In this document: one piece after another, positions 16,577-24,475 of the stretch
Layout of the letters: each line of letters opens with the position of its first letter
How positions within the stretch are numbered: the first letter of the stretch is position 1
Assembly: GCA_021849745.1 (NCBI GenBank)
Contig: JAJZSN010000005.1
Coordinates: forward strand, 3,867 to 54,627
Direction of reading: 5' to 3'
Length of the DNA stretch: 50,761 nt
Source of the DNA: Bacillota bacterium
Lineage (GTDB): Bacteria; Bacillota; GCA-003054495; Carboxydocellales; JAJZSN01
Made by a program: the position numbers and the translations under genes
Notes under the pieces: generated by a model
Seen by the model: the letters and a program-made list of their open reading frames with translations, nothing else
Database searches by the model: none
Told to the model about the DNA's origin: nothing

Positions 16577-17108
16577 ACTACCTTACGACGGCACCCAGTT
16601 ATCCTCTCTTTGGGCCTATAAAACCTTCGGTATCCAAGGGGACAGCATCATAGCTTTTCGCGGCCCTTGTCAGGTCAAGCTGGAGCACATGGTTGACCAG
16701 GAGGACGTACTGGCCGGGGATCATATCTACAGTGAGGACATGATGCATTTTATAGCCGAGCATTTTGAACTGGACCTGGAGAAAACAGTGATACGGCAGC
16801 GGCTTTTAATTACCATTATCAAAGAGGTGCTGGAGCGCAATCCAGCGGTTAAACTGCGGCGGGATGGCGATGATATCTACCTGGGGGAAGACAAGTTATC
16901 TGTATCCATCGCCACCCTGACCAGGGTTTCCACCATGATTCACACCGGTTTGAATATCAGTTCCCGCAATACCCCGGTGGCTACCGTCAGTCTGCCTGAA
17001 TTAGGAGTCGAGGATTGGGAAAGTTTTGCCCATGACGTTGTCCAGGCTTACTGTGAGGAGTTAGAAAGCATAAAATTAGCCCGCTGTAAAGTCAGGGGGG
17101 TTGATTGA
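16551..17108 (+). CDS. DUF366-family protein in the queuosine operon
   Basis: A 185-residue protein that I assign to DUF366 from YDGTQLSSLWAYKTFGIQGD near the N-terminus, followed by FRGPCQVKLEHMVDQED and MMHFIAEHFE. It starts at TTG 16551, 26 bp inside queC, with GAGGTGA 7 nt upstream, and ends 1 bp into queE. The coupling on both sides indicates a role connected to preQ0 biosynthesis or its use, but no reaction is known to me. There is no signal peptide or membrane span. The protein contains a Cys in the conserved GPC motif that could be catalytic. Confidence 0.72.
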   Translation: MKSHLVQNKLPYDGTQLSSLWAYKTFGIQGDSIIAFRGPCQVKLEHMVDQEDVLAGDHIYSEDMMHFIAEHFELDLEKTVIRQRLLITIIKEVLERNPAVKLRRDGDDIYLGEDKLSVSIATLTRVSTMIHTGLNISSRNTPVATVSLPELGVEDWESFAHDVVQAYCEELESIKLARCKVRGVD

Positions 17109-17851
17109 TGGAGGCCCAGGTGGTGGAAATCATGTCCTCCATCCAGGGGGAAGGCTTAATGGTGGGTTATCGCCAGATTTTTGTCAGATTTGCCGGGTGT
17201 AATCTTCGTTGTGACTACTGCGATACCCCCAAAGGGCTGGAAGATGCCGGGCCCTGCCAGGTAGAGGAAACACCAGGTAGGAGGGACTTTAGTTATTATC
17301 CTAATCCCTTATCCTTAACCGGTCTTAGGGACATAATCCACTGTTTACAGCCTGAAAAGCATCATTCCATTAGCTTTACCGGAGGGGAACCCTTACTCAG
17401 GGCGAAGTTTCTGCAAGAACTGATACCTCTTTTGGACAAAGGACAAGCTAAGGTTTACCTGGAGACTAACGGAACCCTGCCCGAGGAACTGGGCCAAATT
17501 CTGGATTTAATTGATATCATTAGTATGGATTTCAAACTGCCCAGCGTTACCTGCTTACCGGGTTATTGGGAGCAGCACCGGGAGTTTTTGAAAATAGCCG
17601 TAAACAAAGAAGTTTATGTAAAAGTGGTTTTCGGGGCGGAAACCCAGGATGAGGAAATAATGATGGTTATCGATACCATCAGTTCAGTGGATTCGGGAAT
17701 TCCACTGGTGCTGCAGCCTGTAACACCAAGAGAAGAGGGGAAAGGTTGGCCGCCACCGGTCCGGGTTATCGCCCTGCAGGATTTGTGCGGCCGTTACCTG
17801 ACAGATGTTCGAGTAATTCCCCAGACCCACAAGCTTTTGGGCCAGCTATAG
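17108..17851 (+). CDS. queE: 7-carboxy-7-deazaguanine synthase QueE
   Basis: A 247-residue radical SAM enzyme. The SIQGEG motif near residue 12 and the cluster motif CNLRCDYC (about residues 35-42) are diagnostic. FTGGEPLL is the SAM-binding GGE motif. QueE contracts the pterin ring of 6-carboxytetrahydropterin to form 7-carboxy-7-deazaguanine. The start is ATG 17108, overlapping the previous stop by 1 bp; an in-frame TTG at 17105 is less likely. AGGGGGG precedes it. A 14-bp gap leads to folE. Confidence 0.95.
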   Translation: MEAQVVEIMSSIQGEGLMVGYRQIFVRFAGCNLRCDYCDTPKGLEDAGPCQVEETPGRRDFSYYPNPLSLTGLRDIIHCLQPEKHHSISFTGGEPLLRAKFLQELIPLLDKGQAKVYLETNGTLPEELGQILDLIDIISMDFKLPSVTCLPGYWEQHREFLKIAVNKEVYVKVVFGAETQDEEIMMVIDTISSVDSGIPLVLQPVTPREEGKGWPPPVRVIALQDLCGRYLTDVRVIPQTHKLLGQL

Positions 17852-17865
17852 GGAGGAGATTGACG

Positions 17866-18435
17866 TTGATTAACAGCGAGAAGATTGAACAGGCAGTTAA
17901 AATGATTCTAGAGGCCATAGGGGAAGATCCTGACCGGGAAGGGCTTGTGGATACCCCCAAAAGGGTAGCCCGGATGTATGGCGAGATTTTTTGCGGTCTC
18001 CATAATGACCCCAAGGAACACCTGCAAGTGATGTTTACCGAAGAACATGAAGAGATGGTGCTGGTCAAGGATATTCCTTTTTACTCAATGTGCGAACACC
18101 ATTTGCTGCCCTTTTTCGGTAAAGCCCATGTGGCCTATATCCCCCGCAAAGGGAGGATCACCGGCCTGTCCAAGCTGGCCAGAACGGTGGAGACTATTGC
18201 CAAACGGCCCCAGCTGCAGGAAAGACTCACCAGCCAGATTGCCGATATGATTATGGAGGCCTTGGATCCCATGGGGGTATTGGTGGTGGTTGAGGCGGAA
18301 CATATGTGTATGACCATGCGGGGGGTTAAGAAGTCCGGTTCCCTCACCCTGACCTCGGCGGTGCGGGGCCTGTTTAAAAAGAACGAAGCCACTAGGGCTG
18401 AAGCCTTTGCCTTGATTAGGGGATATAGAGTTTAG
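17866..18435 (+). CDS. folE: GTP cyclohydrolase I (FolE), queuosine-operon copy
   Basis: A 189-residue type I GTP cyclohydrolase, starting at TTG 17866 with GGGAGGA 8 nt upstream; this gives the normal family length. Zinc and catalytic motifs are present: [16 protein letters not shown] (Cys and His ligands), [10 protein letters not shown], and the C-terminal [13 protein letters not shown] with the second Cys. It makes 7,8-dihydroneopterin triphosphate, the shared precursor for folate and for QueD. Its place at the end of queD-queC-queE suggests that here it mainly feeds queuosine, with no folate genes nearby. Confidence 0.95.
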   Translation: MINSEKIEQAVKMILEAIGEDPDREGLVDTPKRVARMYGEIFCGLHNDPKEHLQVMFTEEHEEMVLVKDIPFYSMCEHHLLPFFGKAHVAYIPRKGRITGLSKLARTVETIAKRPQLQERLTSQIADMIMEALDPMGVLVVVEAEHMCMTMRGVKKSGSLTLTSAVRGLFKKNEATRAEAFALIRGYRV

Positions 18436-18463
18436 ATGAATATTTTTTCCATGATTAGCGCAT

Positions 18464-18494
18464 ACTATATAATCAGGTTGTTTTAAATCCTGAT
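18464..18494 (+). promoter_or_regulatory. -10 element and inverted repeat ahead of the pseudokinase gene
   Basis: TATATAAT (about 18466-18473) is a good -10. ATCAGG (18472-18477) and CCTGAT (18489-18494) form an inverted repeat that begins at the -10 and covers the expected start of transcription, so it could be a small operator or an RNA hairpin. The -35 region is not clear. Confidence 0.4.
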
Positions 18495-18506
18495 GATGAG
18501 GTTATC

Positions 18507-20066
18507 ATGGAAAAGGTTATTGCCAACAGGTATAAGTTAATTAAACCCCTGGATAATGGGGGTTTGAAAAGGATTTACTTGGCCCGGGATGAGGCATTGG
18601 GGCGTCAGGTAGTATTGACTCACCTTGGAAATACACCTGATGATGACATTGAATTCTGTGAAAATTTCCGCAGGGAGGGGACTATCCTCACTGGATTTAG
18701 TCATCCCAACCTGGTTAAAATCTATGACTATTTACTGGATAATGATGACCTTTATCTACTAACCGAATACCTAGATGGCTTCACTCTGAAAAAACTTCAC
18801 AGAATTAACAAAGTTAAAGCCCTGAAGCTAATCCTTCAGGTCTGTCAGGGATTGGAATATGCCCACCGTAACCAGGTTATTCACGGCAATCTCCATCCTG
18901 GGAATCTGGTAGTGGTTAATAATAAGGTTAAAGTAACCGGTTTTGGCACAACTGCCCTAGAAGGTTATGAAAACCTTTACAGCCCGCCGGAAAAAAGACA
19001 GGGGCTGGAACTGGACGAGCGGTCCGATATTTTTTCCTTGGGAGTTATTCTACATGAGTTATTAACAGGTAAAATCCCTGTGGCGGGTGCTTTGGATGAA
19101 GGTTTGACTGAGGATTACATCCCTGTTCTGGCCAAATGCCTGGCTGCGGCCCCGGATAAGCGTTTTAATTCAATCCGGGAACTGATGTCCTGGTTGTATA
19201 AGCTGCATGAGAGAGAATCACATAATCACCTTGGTAGGTGGCAGGAAAATATTAAAAAAGTACCACCTTTTTTAGCTGCTCATAGAGATATATTCATCAA
19301 AATAACTTCTGTTTTATTAATGACTTTGCTTACCTATCGCTGGTTGGATATTTTAGGCGGATATCAGGTGATTACAGCCCGTACCATACCCTTTATTATC
19401 GGCTTAGTAACCGGTATTAGACCGGTGCTTGGTATTTGGTTATTTTGGCTGGTCGTCTGGCCACCCTTATGGAAACTTTCCAAATCTTTAGCCATTTTGG
19501 AGATTGGCGCCCTGGTGACCTTAGGCCGCTTTATCAACAGGTACCCCAAACAATTGGCTATGCTCTTATTTATTCCTGCTATACCGGATATTGGTATTTT
19601 ATTGCCTTTTATCGGTGCGGTTCTATGGGGAAGCAGGAGTGGTTTTGTTCTGGGTATCTGGGCTTGTATGCTAACTGAACTTGGTCAACTTATCCAGGTT
19701 TCTCCTGTCATCGGATTTATTAGGTTAATCCCGGCAGAATGGACAAATCAGGGCTTGGCCGGTCTCGACTGGTGGCAGGTTATCAAAACCATGGCCAACC
19801 CTTTATATTGGTTCTGGCAGCCTCTGATTTGGGGCAGTTCCGCTTATTTAGTCGGCCTGTTAGCCCATAAAAAAACAACCACATCATGGTCCATGGCTTT
19901 ACCGGCTCTGGCCGGTGTAATGATTCTTATCTCAGGCTATGGATTAATCACAGTTTATTTGCAAGTCAACACCTTAGCCACTGTGTCCCTGGGGGCCGCC
20001 GCGACCACGGCGGGATTATTATGTATCCTTATTATTTTTTTAAAAAAACTATTTCAACAAGTATAA
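18507..20066 (+). CDS. membrane-anchored protein-kinase-like protein, probable pseudokinase
   Basis: A 519-residue protein. Residues 1 to about 235 have the Hanks-type kinase fold: SDIFSLGVILHELLTGKIP is the conserved helix-F region and SPPE stands in for APE. The catalytic residues are not kept. The VAIK lysine position reads VVLTHL, the HRD loop reads HGNLHPGN (Asp to Asn), and DFG reads GFG. The glycine loop NGGLKR is also degenerate. From about residue 265 to the end there are eight or nine membrane spans. I infer a membrane sensor or scaffold that has lost phosphotransfer. It is expressed from its own promoter and followed by surE after 12 bp. Confidence 0.8.
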   Translation: MEKVIANRYKLIKPLDNGGLKRIYLARDEALGRQVVLTHLGNTPDDDIEFCENFRREGTILTGFSHPNLVKIYDYLLDNDDLYLLTEYLDGFTLKKLHRINKVKALKLILQVCQGLEYAHRNQVIHGNLHPGNLVVVNNKVKVTGFGTTALEGYENLYSPPEKRQGLELDERSDIFSLGVILHELLTGKIPVAGALDEGLTEDYIPVLAKCLAAAPDKRFNSIRELMSWLYKLHERESHNHLGRWQENIKKVPPFLAAHRDIFIKITSVLLMTLLTYRWLDILGGYQVITARTIPFIIGLVTGIRPVLGIWLFWLVVWPPLWKLSKSLAILEIGALVTLGRFINRYPKQLAMLLFIPAIPDIGILLPFIGAVLWGSRSGFVLGIWACMLTELGQLIQVSPVIGFIRLIPAEWTNQGLAGLDWWQVIKTMANPLYWFWQPLIWGSSAYLVGLLAHKKTTTSWSMALPALAGVMILISGYGLITVYLQVNTLATVSLGAAATTAGLLCILIIFLKKLFQQV

Positions 20067-20078
20067 GTAGGAGGTAGC

Positions 20079-20843
20079 ATGAGGATTCTTATAACTAATG
20101 ATGACGGCATCCATGCCAATGGAATTCAGGCTTTACGCAAAGCCTTTTCCCAATTAGGTGAAGTCACAGTGGTAGCGCCTGACCGGGAAAAAAGCGCCAC
20201 CGGTCACTGCATAACAGTTCATGATCCCATCAGGGTAGAAGAATTGTGTTTTATTGATCAACCTTGTAAGGCCTGGGCGGTGGATGGTACTCCTTCTGAC
20301 TGCGTAAAAATCGCCGTACAGAAATTAATGGAACATCCGCCTGACCTGATTGTATCGGGAATCAATCGCGGAGCCAACCTCGGTACAGATGTGCTGTATT
20401 CTGGTACGGTATCGGCGGCCATTGAAGGAGCCATTGAAGGTTTTCCTTCCCTGGCAGTATCCCTTACATCCTTTGATTATCAGGACTACTCTTACGCAGC
20501 GGAATTTGCCGCTAAAGTGGGTCGCTTTATGGTTGAAGAAGCATTACCACCCGGAACTCTTCTAAACGTCAATGTTCCGGCCCTGCCAAAAGAAGAAATT
20601 CAAGGGGTCAGCATAAGCAAACTGGGAAATAGAAGATACAAAAATATTTTTCAAAAAAGAACCGATCCCCGGGGGAAAATATATTATTGGATGGCAGGGG
20701 AAGTATATGACTTGGATGAAGATGATCCCGTTACAGATGTGGCGGCCATTAAACGAAAAGAAATATCCATTACCCCAATTCATTTTGATTTGACTAACTA
20801 TAACCTCATGGATCAGGTCAAGGATTTTGGTATCAAGAAATAA
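20079..20843 (+). CDS. surE: 5'/3'-nucleotidase SurE
   Basis: A 254-residue metal-dependent nucleotidase. The N-terminal ITNDDGIHANG carries the Asp-Asp metal pair, and SGINRGANLGTDVLYSGTVSAA carries the Asn and the substrate loop. Also visible is PDREKSATGH with its serine ligand. SurE dephosphorylates nucleoside monophosphates and is linked to stationary-phase survival. Start ATG 20079 with GTAGGAGG upstream. It ends just before a terminator shared with the convergent spore-protein gene. Confidence 0.95.
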   Translation: MRILITNDDGIHANGIQALRKAFSQLGEVTVVAPDREKSATGHCITVHDPIRVEELCFIDQPCKAWAVDGTPSDCVKIAVQKLMEHPPDLIVSGINRGANLGTDVLYSGTVSAAIEGAIEGFPSLAVSLTSFDYQDYSYAAEFAAKVGRFMVEEALPPGTLLNVNVPALPKEEIQGVSISKLGNRRYKNIFQKRTDPRGKIYYWMAGEVYDLDEDDPVTDVAAIKRKEISITPIHFDLTNYNLMDQVKDFGIKK

Positions 20844-20847
20844 AGAA

Positions 20848-20868
20848 AGTGGGTCCTTAAGACCCACT
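20848..20868. terminator. bidirectional terminator between surE and the spore-protein gene
   Basis: AGTGGGTC (20848-20855) pairs with GACCCACT (20861-20868) over a CTTAA loop. It overlaps nothing coding and separates two convergent genes. T-tracts are short, so efficiency may be moderate. Confidence 0.75.
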
Positions 20869-20877
20869 AACAAGTTG

Positions 20878-21099
20878 TTATTTCGTAGGTGCGTTTAATA
20901 GAGCTTCCTCTGCCTTCCTAATCATAACCTTAACCATATTGCCCCCGATTTTACCGCCAACACGGCCACAATCCCTGGAACTTAGTCTACCCCAGTATCC
21001 GTTTTCAATCTGGGGAGTGATTCCTAATTCTTCGGCAATCTCATACTTAAATTTATCAAGAGTAGAATGGGGAAGCATCTGTTGGACGAACTTAGCCAT
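20878..21099 (-). CDS. alpha/beta-type small acid-soluble spore protein
   Basis: A 73-residue protein with the two alpha/beta SASP signatures: LDKFKYEIAEELGI, which contains the germination-protease cleavage region, and GYWGRLSSRDCGRVGGKIGGNMVK in the C-terminal half. These proteins coat DNA in the spore core. The C-terminal motif has DCG where most have QNG or RNG. GGAGGG lies 7 nt before ATG 21099; an ATG at 21102 and TTG at 21105 are also in frame. A sigma-G-like promoter is upstream. The gene is direct evidence for sporulation. Confidence 0.93.
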   Translation of the reverse strand: MAKFVQQMLPHSTLDKFKYEIAEELGITPQIENGYWGRLSSRDCGRVGGKIGGNMVKVMIRKAEEALLNAPTK

Positions 21100-21142
21100 C
21101 ATCAATCCCTCCTTAGTTAAAAATTTTTTAATGACTCATTTC

Positions 21143-21171
21143 TAGTATGGACTTTATCGAATTTAATATAG
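21143..21171 (-). promoter_or_regulatory. sigma-G-like forespore promoter of the spore-protein gene
   Basis: On the minus strand CATACTA (21149-21143) resembles the sigma-G -10 (CATWWTA type), and CTATA (21171-21167) resembles the -35 (GHATR type), separated by 17 bp. The position, about 40 bp before the SASP start, fits. The assignment is by comparison with the known consensus only. Confidence 0.5.
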
Positions 21172-21223
21172 TGATAAGAACTTGGACAACTTAATAAATG
21201 GCGGATAAACTGTCAAACACAGT

Positions 21224-21243
21224 ATGTTTTAAAGTTAAAACAT
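21224..21243. repeat. 20-bp palindrome ATGTTTTAAAGTTAAAACAT
   Basis: Nine-base perfect arms around an AG centre, in the 236-bp gap between the divergent spore-protein gene and the small membrane protein. Possible operator for either gene. No other copy was seen in the window. Confidence 0.6.
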
Positions 21244-21335
21244 GGCTTGGTAAACTTTATGTCAATCACTTTTTTTGCTTTCGAAACTATACTTTAACGG
21301 CTAACACAAAAAAAATCCCTAGCATCGGAGGAAAT

Positions 21336-21596
21336 ATGTTTCTCATTTCCTTGTTATTGAATACAACTGTATTTTTTGTAATTATTAATTTTAAATGGAT
21401 AGTCAGCAAAACCAGGTTCAGTGCTGAAACTCAAAAAACATTCCCTGACCTGGTTTTACCTTTGGCTTTAGGGTTAGTATTGGCAATTCTTGATGCTTTT
21501 CGCCTGGCCTTTTTTTATGACTTTTTTTTACTTATAGTTTTATTTCCACTGACTTATTTGCTAATTAGGAAAATAAGAGGTTTTTTTCCGCACTAA
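21336..21596 (+). CDS. hypothetical small membrane protein
   Basis: Eighty-six residues from ATG 21336, chosen because GGAGGA (21327-21332) is immediately upstream; the upstream in-frame ATG at 21198 has no ribosome binding site and would add non-membrane sequence. About three hydrophobic spans are present, with a charged loop (KTRFSAETQKTF) between the first two. TATACT at about 21287 may be the -10 element. I do not recognise a family. It ends 4 bp before the convergent flippase gene. Confidence 0.5.
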   Translation: MFLISLLLNTTVFFVIINFKWIVSKTRFSAETQKTFPDLVLPLALGLVLAILDAFRLAFFYDFFLLIVLFPLTYLLIRKIRGFFPH

Positions 21597-21600
21597 TTAT

Positions 21601-23265
21601 TTATTTAAAGATTTTTTGTAATAAAGAGATTATTCTTCCCCCAACACCCGGAATTCTTCGGATATCCTGATATCCTATAGCGCCGGTAAAAAACAGGGCT
21701 ATAAAGTAAGTGATAAAACTGGCATTTAAACTGGTCACCGTGGCTAATAGGTTACTCTTAGATAAATAAAAAATATATTGATAACTGTAGTGCATCACCA
21801 CCGCCATTACCCCTGCAGACAGCATAGGCATCAACAGAAGATTGCGGATCTCCAACTTCCAGCCGATTAATTTCAAGACAGCGGCCAAGTTTAGAATGGC
21901 CACCACAAAAAAACTGATATTAACGGCATAAGCTGCTCCTTTGATGCCCAAGGCCGGACTACCGGTGAGGTAAAAAAGACCGATTATCTCAAGGAGTGAG
22001 GCGATAACCAGGTTACGTAAAGGGATCTTGGCCAAACCGTGACCAACCAGAATGCTGTTGGTTGTTTGTTGGAGATAATAAAAAACTCCGCCAAAGGACA
22101 GAACTTGTAAAAGGACTCCCGCTTCGGGGTTATGGAACAAGAGACCGGTAATTTGCGAAGGAAGAAGGAAAAAGGTGACAAAACTTGGCAAAGCAACCAG
22201 CAGGGTTAACCGTAATGCCTCTATGATACGACTGCGTAGTATGGATTGATTTTGTTGGGCCACTGCTTCAGAGATGGCGGGAACCAGGGTAGTGGCCAGG
22301 GCATTGGTGACTATGCCGGGTAAGACCATGATGTTAATGGCCATCCCTGTCAGTTGGCCATAGATGATGGTGGCCTGTTCCATGGTATAACCGGCTACCA
22401 ATAACCTCTTTGGTATGATGGAGGCTTCCAGGGAAAGAAGGATGGTAGCAACAATGCGGCTTAAAGTTACAGGAACAGATACGCTAAACATACTCCTAAG
22501 TAAATCGATACCCCGCGGGAGGGAAAAAGTAACTTGGGGCAGTGGATGCTGCCTCTGATGGCGTAAGAATATTATAATCATGGCTATCAATCCGGCCAAT
22601 TCCCCCAGGATTAACCCGGTGGACACTCCCACAGCCGCATATTCAATACCTCTGGGTAGCAGGTAGGAGGCTAAAGCTAAAGCTGTGGTTACCCGAACCG
22701 TTTGTTCGATGACCTGGCTAAGGGCGGTAGGGGTCATATGGAGTAGGCCCTGAAACAATCCCCGGAAAGCCGAACAGACGGAAACAATAAAAACCCCGGG
22801 AATCAAGGCAAGAAATGCTTTTTCTACTAGGGGATTAATAAAAATGTGGTCCATTAAAAAAGGCGTTCCCCAATAGAGAACCATGCTAATCAGCAAGCCG
22901 GAAGCTGTCAAAAACATTAACGAAGTCCTAAAGATTATGGAAACCCGGCTTAGATCACCCCTGGCCAATTCACCGGCAACGAATTTGGAAACCGCCAGAG
23001 GTATTCCTAAGGTGGCTAGAACAACAGCCAGGATATACATGGGCAATACCATATTGACCAGCCCGATGCCTTTAGCTCCAATCAAATCAATAATTAAAAT
23101 TTGGTATGTAAACCCAACGATTCGGTTAAACAGACTGGCGGCTACCAGGATGGCTGCCCCGTAAACGAACGATGTCCTTGCCAAACTCGCCACATCCTTC
23201 CGAATAGACAATTTATTTCCATTTACATTTGTATGCAGGAATCCAATCATTTTTGTCAAATACAT
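21601..23265 (-). CDS. SpoVB/MurJ-like polysaccharide flippase (MOP superfamily)
   Basis: A 554-residue transporter with about 14 membrane spans. The segment SFVYGAAILVAASLFNRIVGF, followed by IGAKGIGLVNMVLPMYILAVVLATLGIPLAVSKFVA, is the N-terminal signature of the stage V sporulation protein B / oligosaccharide flippase group. Members move lipid-linked glycans or cell-wall precursors across the membrane; SpoVB is needed for spore cortex. The start is uncertain: ATG 23265 has no good Shine-Dalgarno and homology begins about 30 residues later. The spore protein lies nearby, but this gene is transcribed separately. Spo-specific versus general cell-wall role cannot be told from sequence. Confidence 0.82.
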   Translation of the reverse strand: MYLTKMIGFLHTNVNGNKLSIRKDVASLARTSFVYGAAILVAASLFNRIVGFTYQILIIDLIGAKGIGLVNMVLPMYILAVVLATLGIPLAVSKFVAGELARGDLSRVSIIFRTSLMFLTASGLLISMVLYWGTPFLMDHIFINPLVEKAFLALIPGVFIVSVCSAFRGLFQGLLHMTPTALSQVIEQTVRVTTALALASYLLPRGIEYAAVGVSTGLILGELAGLIAMIIIFLRHQRQHPLPQVTFSLPRGIDLLRSMFSVSVPVTLSRIVATILLSLEASIIPKRLLVAGYTMEQATIIYGQLTGMAINIMVLPGIVTNALATTLVPAISEAVAQQNQSILRSRIIEALRLTLLVALPSFVTFFLLPSQITGLLFHNPEAGVLLQVLSFGGVFYYLQQTTNSILVGHGLAKIPLRNLVIASLLEIIGLFYLTGSPALGIKGAAYAVNISFFVVAILNLAAVLKLIGWKLEIRNLLLMPMLSAGVMAVVMHYSYQYIFYLSKSNLLATVTSLNASFITYFIALFFTGAIGYQDIRRIPGVGGRIISLLQKIFK

Positions 23266-23310
23266 AAAATAGTAATTGTTTAATTCTATGGGTTGAAGGA
23301 GGGTGACCAG

Positions 23311-23817
23311 ATGAGAAAGATAAATAAAAAAACTTTCTTATCCCTTTTGCTATTGTTAATTTTGGCAACCGGTGGCTGCGGGTCCAAGGATAAAGTCGCT
23401 CCGATAGTTGGGGCCAAAGCACCTGAGGTTACTGGGAATACTGTTAATCAAGAAAAAATTACTTTAGCTGATTTTAAAGGTCAAGTGGTTTTCCTAACCT
23501 TTTGGCAAACCCAGTCACGTCCCAGTCAACGGGAACTTTCCGTGCTTAATGATTTACAAAGGAATCAGGAAGAAAATGTGGCGGTAATTACAGTTAACTT
23601 GGGGGAAGATTCAATCGAGGTCAAAAAATTTCTTCAGGATCAAAAGATTATGGTACCGGTAATAATTGACGACCCCAATATGACCTTGGCTAACCTTTAT
23701 CGGATTGATATCATACCGACCACCTTTGTTATTGACCGGAAAGGTTTTATTTACCAAGTGTTAAAAGGCGGTCTCCAGTATGATCAAATGGAGGAATTGG
23801 TTAAGAAGCTTTCGTAA
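23311..23817 (+). CDS. TlpA/ResA-like thioredoxin-fold lipoprotein lacking the CxxC pair
   Basis: A 168-residue extracytoplasmic protein: lipoprotein signal with TGGC (cysteine 23), then an AhpC/TSA-thioredoxin fold (KITLADFKGQVVFLTFW and, near the end, IDIIPTTFVIDRKGFI with the cis-proline TTF loop). The active site following FW should be WCxxC but reads QTQSRPSQ, so both cysteines (positions 69 and 72) are serine. The protein therefore cannot be a normal disulfide reductase; a binding or chaperone role is more likely. Start ATG 23311 has AAGGAGGGTGACC just upstream. Confidence 0.8.
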   Translation: MRKINKKTFLSLLLLLILATGGCGSKDKVAPIVGAKAPEVTGNTVNQEKITLADFKGQVVFLTFWQTQSRPSQRELSVLNDLQRNQEENVAVITVNLGEDSIEVKKFLQDQKIMVPVIIDDPNMTLANLYRIDIIPTTFVIDRKGFIYQVLKGGLQYDQMEELVKKLS

Positions 23818-23857
23818 CAATCCTTGTAAGAATTAAGTCTTGTCGGAGGATGTAACG

Positions 23858-24475
23858 ATGTTTGCGGTAGGAAGCAAGGTTTATGTAAGAACATTAAAGC
23901 GTTCAGATCTGGTCAGAGTCGTTAAGTGGAAAAATGACCCTGAGATTGGATACCTGGTTAGGGGTATACCCATCCAGACTAATCTTCAGTTGGAGAATAA
24001 GAGGTTTGATAAGGCCCGGGATGAAGGAGATGGCACAAGGTTACTTATAACCACTAAGGAGAACCTGCCCATTGGCTTGATTGTTCTGGATAACATTGAT
24101 AAGAACAATAAAAAAGCATCCCTGGGGATGCTCATCGGTGAAAAACAGTATTGGAACCAGGGCTATGGAACCGATGCCCTGGTTGCCTTGTTAGATTACA
24201 TGTTTATTAAACTAGACTTTAATCGGGTCAGCTTGGAGGTATTTGATTATAACCTGCGGGCCAAGAGAGCCTATGAGAAGATCGGGTTTAAGGAGGAAGG
24301 CCTGCAGCGGGAAGGCCTGCTTCAGGGGAATGTGTTCCATGATATTTACCTAATGGGGATAACCAAAAGGGATTTTGTTGAGTGGCACAACCCCTCACTC
24401 CACCTTCCTAGTGGCCACAAAGCCCACCACTGCCGCCAAACAAAGGAACCCGGAGGCCATGAACATGGCCGATAG
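23858..24475 (+). CDS. GNAT N-acetyltransferase, RimJ/RimL type, with 3' end overlapping the MFS gene
   Basis: A 205-residue acetyltransferase: YVRTLKRSDL at the start, then LGMLIGEKQYWNQGYGTDAL, which contains the acetyl-CoA Q/RxxGxG/A-type loop, and NLRAKRAYEKIGFKEEG. Family homology ends around MGITKRDFVEW, near 24390. The last 27 or so codons (SLHLPSGHKAHH and on) are read antisense through the end of the convergent transporter gene, so the original stop was probably lost or the region was rearranged. GGAGG precedes ATG 23858. Substrate unknown; this group often acetylates protein N-termini or small amines. Confidence 0.85.
   Translation: MFAVGSKVYVRTLKRSDLVRVVKWKNDPEIGYLVRGIPIQTNLQLENKRFDKARDEGDGTRLLITTKENLPIGLIVLDNIDKNNKKASLGMLIGEKQYWNQGYGTDALVALLDYMFIKLDFNRVSLEVFDYNLRAKRAYEKIGFKEEGLQREGLLQGNVFHDIYLMGITKRDFVEWHNPSLHLPSGHKAHHCRQTKEPGGHEHGR

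Noticed and set aside
21198..21335. N-terminal extension of the small membrane protein
   Set aside because: No Shine-Dalgarno before 21198 and the region contains a palindrome; the internal ATG 21336 has GGAGGA.
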